A stretch of DNA of 8,176 bases from Oceanospirillaceae bacterium (GTDB taxonomy: Bacteria; Pseudomonadota; Gammaproteobacteria; Pseudomonadales; Balneatricaceae): contig DNNY01000158.1 in the NCBI GenBank assembly GCA_003497765.1, positions 1-8,176 of the forward strand, given 5' to 3'. Shown in pieces: positions 5,834-8,176 of this stretch. How positions within the stretch are numbered: the stretch's first letter is position 1; every line of letters starts with the position of its first letter. The position numbers and the translations under genes were made by a program. The notes under the pieces were generated by a model. That model did not search any database. It was not told the origin of the DNA and worked only from the letters and a program-made list of their open reading frames with translations.

Positions 5834-7225
5834 ATGCGTTTAAGTGTTTTTGATTTAATGAAGGTGGGTATAGGCCCTTCCAGTTCTCATACCGTTGGCC
5901 CTATGCGAGCGGCAGTAACCTTTGTTAAGCAATTACAAGATCAGGGCTTGGTGTCTCAGGTAGCGCGAATAGAAACCGAGTTATATGGTTCTCTGGGAGC
6001 GACGGGTAAGGGCCATGATAGTGATGTTGCGGTGGTTTTGGGGCTGTTAGGCGAAAGCCCTGAAACAGTTGAACCGCGTGCGGTAAAACCGTTATTAGAT
6101 AAGGTGGCGACAAACGGTCAATTGCCCCTTGGCGGCACAGATCATATCATTGCCTTTCAGCAAGCAAGTGATGTCATTCTAAATATGGATGAATCTTTGC
6201 CATATCATCCTAATGGCATGACTTTGCGGGCTTTTGCTGCGGACCAAACATTGCTCTTAGCCCTAACCTACTATTCCATAGGCGGAGGCTTTGTTGTCGA
6301 TGAAGCGTCAGCAATGGCTGATACCCTGCCTGTGCATGATGATATGCCGCTGGTGCCTTACCCCTTTAGTTCAGGTATGGAGTTGCTTGCCCATTGTGAT
6401 GCGACCGGTATGAGTATTAGCCAAATCATAATGGAAAATGAAAAGACTTGGCGTACGGAAGATGAAATCACAACTGAGCTTCTGCATATGTGGCAAGTTA
6501 TGCAGGATTGCGTTGACAATGGTTGCCATGCTGAGGGTGTTTTACCCGGTGGCCTGAATGTCAAAAGACGGGCAGCCGAGCTTTATGGTCGTTTAAACTC
6601 CCTCGGTTCTATTAAGGTAATCACTCCCCAATTGTCGGCTATGGACTGGGTCAATCTTTATGCCATGGCGGTTAATGAAGAAAATGCTGCTGGCGGGCGT
6701 ATTGTCACTGCTCCAACTAATGGTGCTGCCGGAGTTATGCCTGCAGTGATGCATTACTATGCTAATTTTTATCCTGGTGCCAACGATGAGGGTATTATTA
6801 AGTTTATGTTGGCCGCAGCTGCCGTTGGTATTTTATGTAAACTGAATGCGTCTATTTCTGGTGCGGAAGTGGGTTGCCAGGGCGAAGTAGGCAGTGCCTG
6901 TGCCATGGCCGCAGCTGGTTTGGCAGAGGTGATTGGTGGTACGCCCATGCAAGTTGAAAATGCTGCAGAAATTGGTATGGAACATAATCTTGGGCTTACT
7001 TGTGATCCTATCGCTGGACTGGTGCAAGTGCCTTGCATTGAGCGTAATGCCATGGCTGCTATTAAGGCCATTAATGCGGCGCATATGGCTTTACGAGGCG
7101 ATGGTGAGCATCTGGTATCCCTCGATGATGTTATTAAGACTATGCGTGATACCGGAGCCGATATGCAGGAAAAATACAAAGAGACATCCCGTGGTGGTCT
7201 GGCAGTTAACGTTATCAACTGTTAA
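5834..7225 (+). CDS. sdaA: L-serine ammonia-lyase, single-chain [4Fe-4S] type
   Basis: This cytosolic enzyme deaminates L-serine to pyruvate and ammonia, using an oxygen-sensitive [4Fe-4S] cluster instead of PLP. At 463 residues it is a full single-chain SdaA/SdaB protein (about 455-460 in relatives). The N-terminal beta domain begins [20 protein letters not shown] (4-23). The alpha domain carries [13 protein letters not shown] (293-305), [13 protein letters not shown] (347-359) and [19 protein letters not shown] (383-401). The three cluster ligands should be Cys348, Cys390 and Cys401. Their spacing, 42 and 11 residues, equals that of the structurally studied Legionella enzyme. The protein ends in a cysteine (463), at the same distance from the last ligand as the Legionella C-terminal cysteine that plugs the cluster site. 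The ATG at 5834 fits the family N-terminus, although the ribosome binding site (GTAGAAG) is weak. Paralogues SdaA and SdaB cannot be told apart here, so the symbol is generic. Confidence 0.97.
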   Translation: MRLSVFDLMKVGIGPSSSHTVGPMRAAVTFVKQLQDQGLVSQVARIETELYGSLGATGKGHDSDVAVVLGLLGESPETVEPRAVKPLLDKVATNGQLPLGGTDHIIAFQQASDVILNMDESLPYHPNGMTLRAFAADQTLLLALTYYSIGGGFVVDEASAMADTLPVHDDMPLVPYPFSSGMELLAHCDATGMSISQIIMENEKTWRTEDEITTELLHMWQVMQDCVDNGCHAEGVLPGGLNVKRRAAELYGRLNSLGSIKVITPQLSAMDWVNLYAMAVNEENAAGGRIVTAPTNGAAGVMPAVMHYYANFYPGANDEGIIKFMLAAAAVGILCKLNASISGAEVGCQGEVGSACAMAAAGLAEVIGGTPMQVENAAEIGMEHNLGLTCDPIAGLVQVPCIERNAMAAIKAINAAHMALRGDGEHLVSLDDVIKTMRDTGADMQEKYKETSRGGLAVNVINC

Positions 7226-7269
7226 GCGCAAGCCCATAGATTTATCTACTAAAAAAACCAAATGGCTGC

Positions 7270-7306
7270 CTGAGGCTAGTAAATAGATTGCTAGCCTTAG
7301 TTCTTG
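7270..7306 (+). terminator. Intrinsic terminator candidate after sdaA
   Basis: CTGAGGCTAG (7270-7279) pairs with CTAGCCTTAG (7291-7300) over ten base pairs, with a single G-U and an 11-base loop, followed by TTCTTG. It lies 44 bases past the sdaA stop and ahead of rdgB, where transcription of the serine deaminase gene would be expected to end. The tail is only partly T-rich. On the opposite strand a TTTTTTT run lies about 18 bases beyond the stem, too far to count. Confidence 0.5.
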
Positions 7307-7329
7307 AAAGTCACCCAAGCGTGTATACT
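7301..7329 (+). promoter_or_regulatory. Possible rdgB-hemW promoter
   Basis: TATACT (7324-7329) matches the sigma-70 -10 consensus at five of six positions. At 17-base spacing the -35 would be TTCTTG (7301-7306), a poor match. TTGAAA (7304-7309) matches well but leaves only 14 bases between elements. A promoter is needed somewhere here if the upstream hairpin terminates transcription. A second AT-rich -10-like stretch, TATATAAA, lies at 7337-7344. Confidence 0.25.
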
Positions 7330-7421
7330 TAACGACTATATAAACCCAGTGTTAAACATGCCTTTGCGGGTCTTAGCAAGGGTCTAAACAGGGCCTGGTG
7401 TCTTCAAAGTGGATATTTATT

Positions 7422-8018
7422 GTGAAGAAAAAAGTCGTACTTGCTAGTGGTAATGCTGGCAAACTAGCCGAGTTTGGTCAGAACTTGGCCCCCATAGGTA
7501 TTGAGCTAATTCCGCAAAGTGTGTTTGTTGCCGTTGAAGCTGAAGAGACGGGTTTAAGCTTTGTGGAAAATGCCATTATCAAAGCCCGCCATGCTTGTGC
7601 AGCATCGGGATTGCCTGCTTTGGCAGATGATTCTGGCCTAGAAGTAGATTATTTAATGGGTAAACCAGGTATTCACTCCTCGCGCTTTGCTGGTGAAGAT
7701 GGCCCTCATAAAGACGCAGCCAATAACGCCAAACTGCTGCAAGCTTTAACAGCAGTCGAGTTGCCTGAGCGGACGGCGCGGTTTCAGTGTGTACTAGTAT
7801 ATATGCGCCATGCTAATGATCCTGTACCCTTAATATGCCAAGCTGCTTGGGAAGGGCATATTTTACTCCAGGCCCAAGGCGAGGGAGGTTTTGGCTACGA
7901 CCCTTTATTTGCCATTGCTGGCACACATTCTAGTGCTGCGCAGCTAGGCAAAGCAGAAAAAATGGCTATTAGCCATCGTGGTCAGGCACTGAAAAAACTA
8001 ATAGCAGCCCTAACATAA
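7422..8018 (+). CDS. rdgB: RdgB/HAM1-family dITP/XTP pyrophosphatase
   Basis: The enzyme hydrolyses non-canonical purine triphosphates (dITP, ITP, XTP) to monophosphate and pyrophosphate in the cytosol, keeping deaminated bases out of DNA and RNA. From the GTG chosen as start, 198 residues result, against 197 in E. coli. Motifs are KKVVLASGNAGK (3-14, phosphate-binding), EETGLSFVENAIIKARHA (41-58), the metal-binding and catalytic ADDSGLEVD (68-76), PGIHSSRFAGE (82-92), GEGGFGYDPLF (153-163) and the closing SHRGQAL (184-190). An alternative GTG at 7398 would add eight residues (MSSKWIFI). I prefer 7422 because family members begin two to four residues before VVLA(S/T)GN and a partial ribosome binding site, AGTGGA, lies about 9 bases ahead. 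The stop codon is one base from the hemW start, so the two are co-transcribed, an arrangement common in gammaproteobacteria. Confidence 0.95.
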   Translation: MKKKVVLASGNAGKLAEFGQNLAPIGIELIPQSVFVAVEAEETGLSFVENAIIKARHACAASGLPALADDSGLEVDYLMGKPGIHSSRFAGEDGPHKDAANNAKLLQALTAVELPERTARFQCVLVYMRHANDPVPLICQAAWEGHILLQAQGEGGFGYDPLFAIAGTHSSAAQLGKAEKMAISHRGQALKKLIAALT

Positions 8019-8019
8019 T

Positions 8020-8176
8020 ATGATCCAAGCTTCCTCTACAACTTTGCAGCTGCCCCCATTAAGCTTATATATTCATATCCCTTGGTGCCTGCAAAAATGC
8101 CCTTATTGTGACTTTAATTCCCATGCTGTGGGAGCAGAATCGGTGCCTGAACAGGCATATATAGAAAAACTCTTGG
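8020..8176 (+). CDS. hemW: Radical SAM heme chaperone HemW, partial (N-terminal 52 residues)
   Basis: HemW is a radical-SAM-fold protein, formerly mistaken for coproporphyrinogen III oxidase HemN, that binds heme and is thought to hand it to respiratory-chain targets. Only the first 52 codons are in the window. After a short leader comes LSLYIHIPWCLQKCPYCDFNS (cut here for length; residues about 14-34). It contains the cluster-binding CxxxCxxC cysteines 23, 27 and 30, and the IHIPWC and CPYCDFNSH context is that of HemW. HemN would have CxxxCxxCxC with a different surrounding, while here the position after Asp is Phe. The ATG lies one base after the rdgB stop and lacks a clear ribosome binding site, so it is probably translated by coupling to rdgB. 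The frame continues past the right edge. Confidence 0.93.
   Translation, partial: MIQASSTTLQLPPLSLYIHIPWCLQKCPYCDFNSHAVGAESVPEQAYIEKLL

Noticed and set aside
6769..7218. 149-codon minus-strand frame inside sdaA
   Set aside because: It is fully antisense to the conserved alpha domain of the serine deaminase, including the cluster ligands. Its residues only reflect the complementary codon pattern.
6933..7286. 117-codon plus-strand frame overlapping the 3' end of sdaA
   Set aside because: It is a frame-shifted shadow of sdaA with no start signal or family character. The sdaA frame itself is complete to its stop, so there is no frameshift.
1..8176. Novel multi-gene system, mobile element, CRISPR array, tRNA or rRNA
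   Set aside because: Every sizeable frame matches a known core family in a customary gene order. No transposase, integrase, regularly spaced repeats or RNA-gene folds were seen.

Overview
The window is a stretch of ordinary chromosomal housekeeping DNA, most likely from a gammaproteobacterium. Support for this: the ftsY-ftsE-ftsX cluster lies divergent to rsmD, as in Escherichia and Pseudomonas; rdgB is followed directly by hemW; and the MarC-type protein closely resembles the YhgN branch. Base composition looks moderate (GC in the mid-40s by eye), which is compatible with a marine gammaproteobacterium, but the sequence does not fix a genus.

Layout from left to right. Positions 1-2461 (minus strand) hold the cell division and protein targeting operon, read ftsY, ftsE, ftsX. 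The first junction is a 4-base ATGA overlap and the second is a directly abutting TAA-ATG. ftsX runs off the left edge, and rpoH would be the expected next gene beyond it. Positions 2462-2672 are the divergent control region. rsmD (2673-3329, plus) encodes the 16S rRNA m2G966 methyltransferase and converges, with only 6 bases between stop codons, on an ArgD/AstC-type PLP aminotransferase gene (3336-4547, minus). Positions 4548-5106 form a 559-base gene-free divergent region with several small inverted and direct repeats but no convincing gene. A YhgN/MarC-family six-helix membrane protein gene (5107-5706, plus) and a gene for single-chain [4Fe-4S] L-serine ammonia-lyase (5834-7225, plus) follow. 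After a terminator-like hairpin at 7270-7306 comes the rdgB-hemW pair: the ITP/XTP pyrophosphatase gene (7422-8018) and the first 52 codons of the radical-SAM heme chaperone gene (from 8020, cut by the right edge).

Functionally, FtsY receives ribosomes carrying signal recognition particle at the membrane, while FtsE and FtsX form the ABC-type complex that controls peptidoglycan hydrolysis at the septum. RsmD modifies the small-subunit rRNA. The aminotransferase and the serine deaminase belong to amino-acid metabolism, RdgB cleans the nucleotide pool, and HemW handles heme. These are separate household tasks rather than one pathway. I saw no mobile element, CRISPR array, RNA gene or defence system, and no credible sign of a new multi-gene system. 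The points worth a second look are a changed ABC signature in FtsE, the C-terminal cysteine of the serine deaminase, two start-site ambiguities (rsmD, rdgB), and the structured but gene-free 4548-5106 region.
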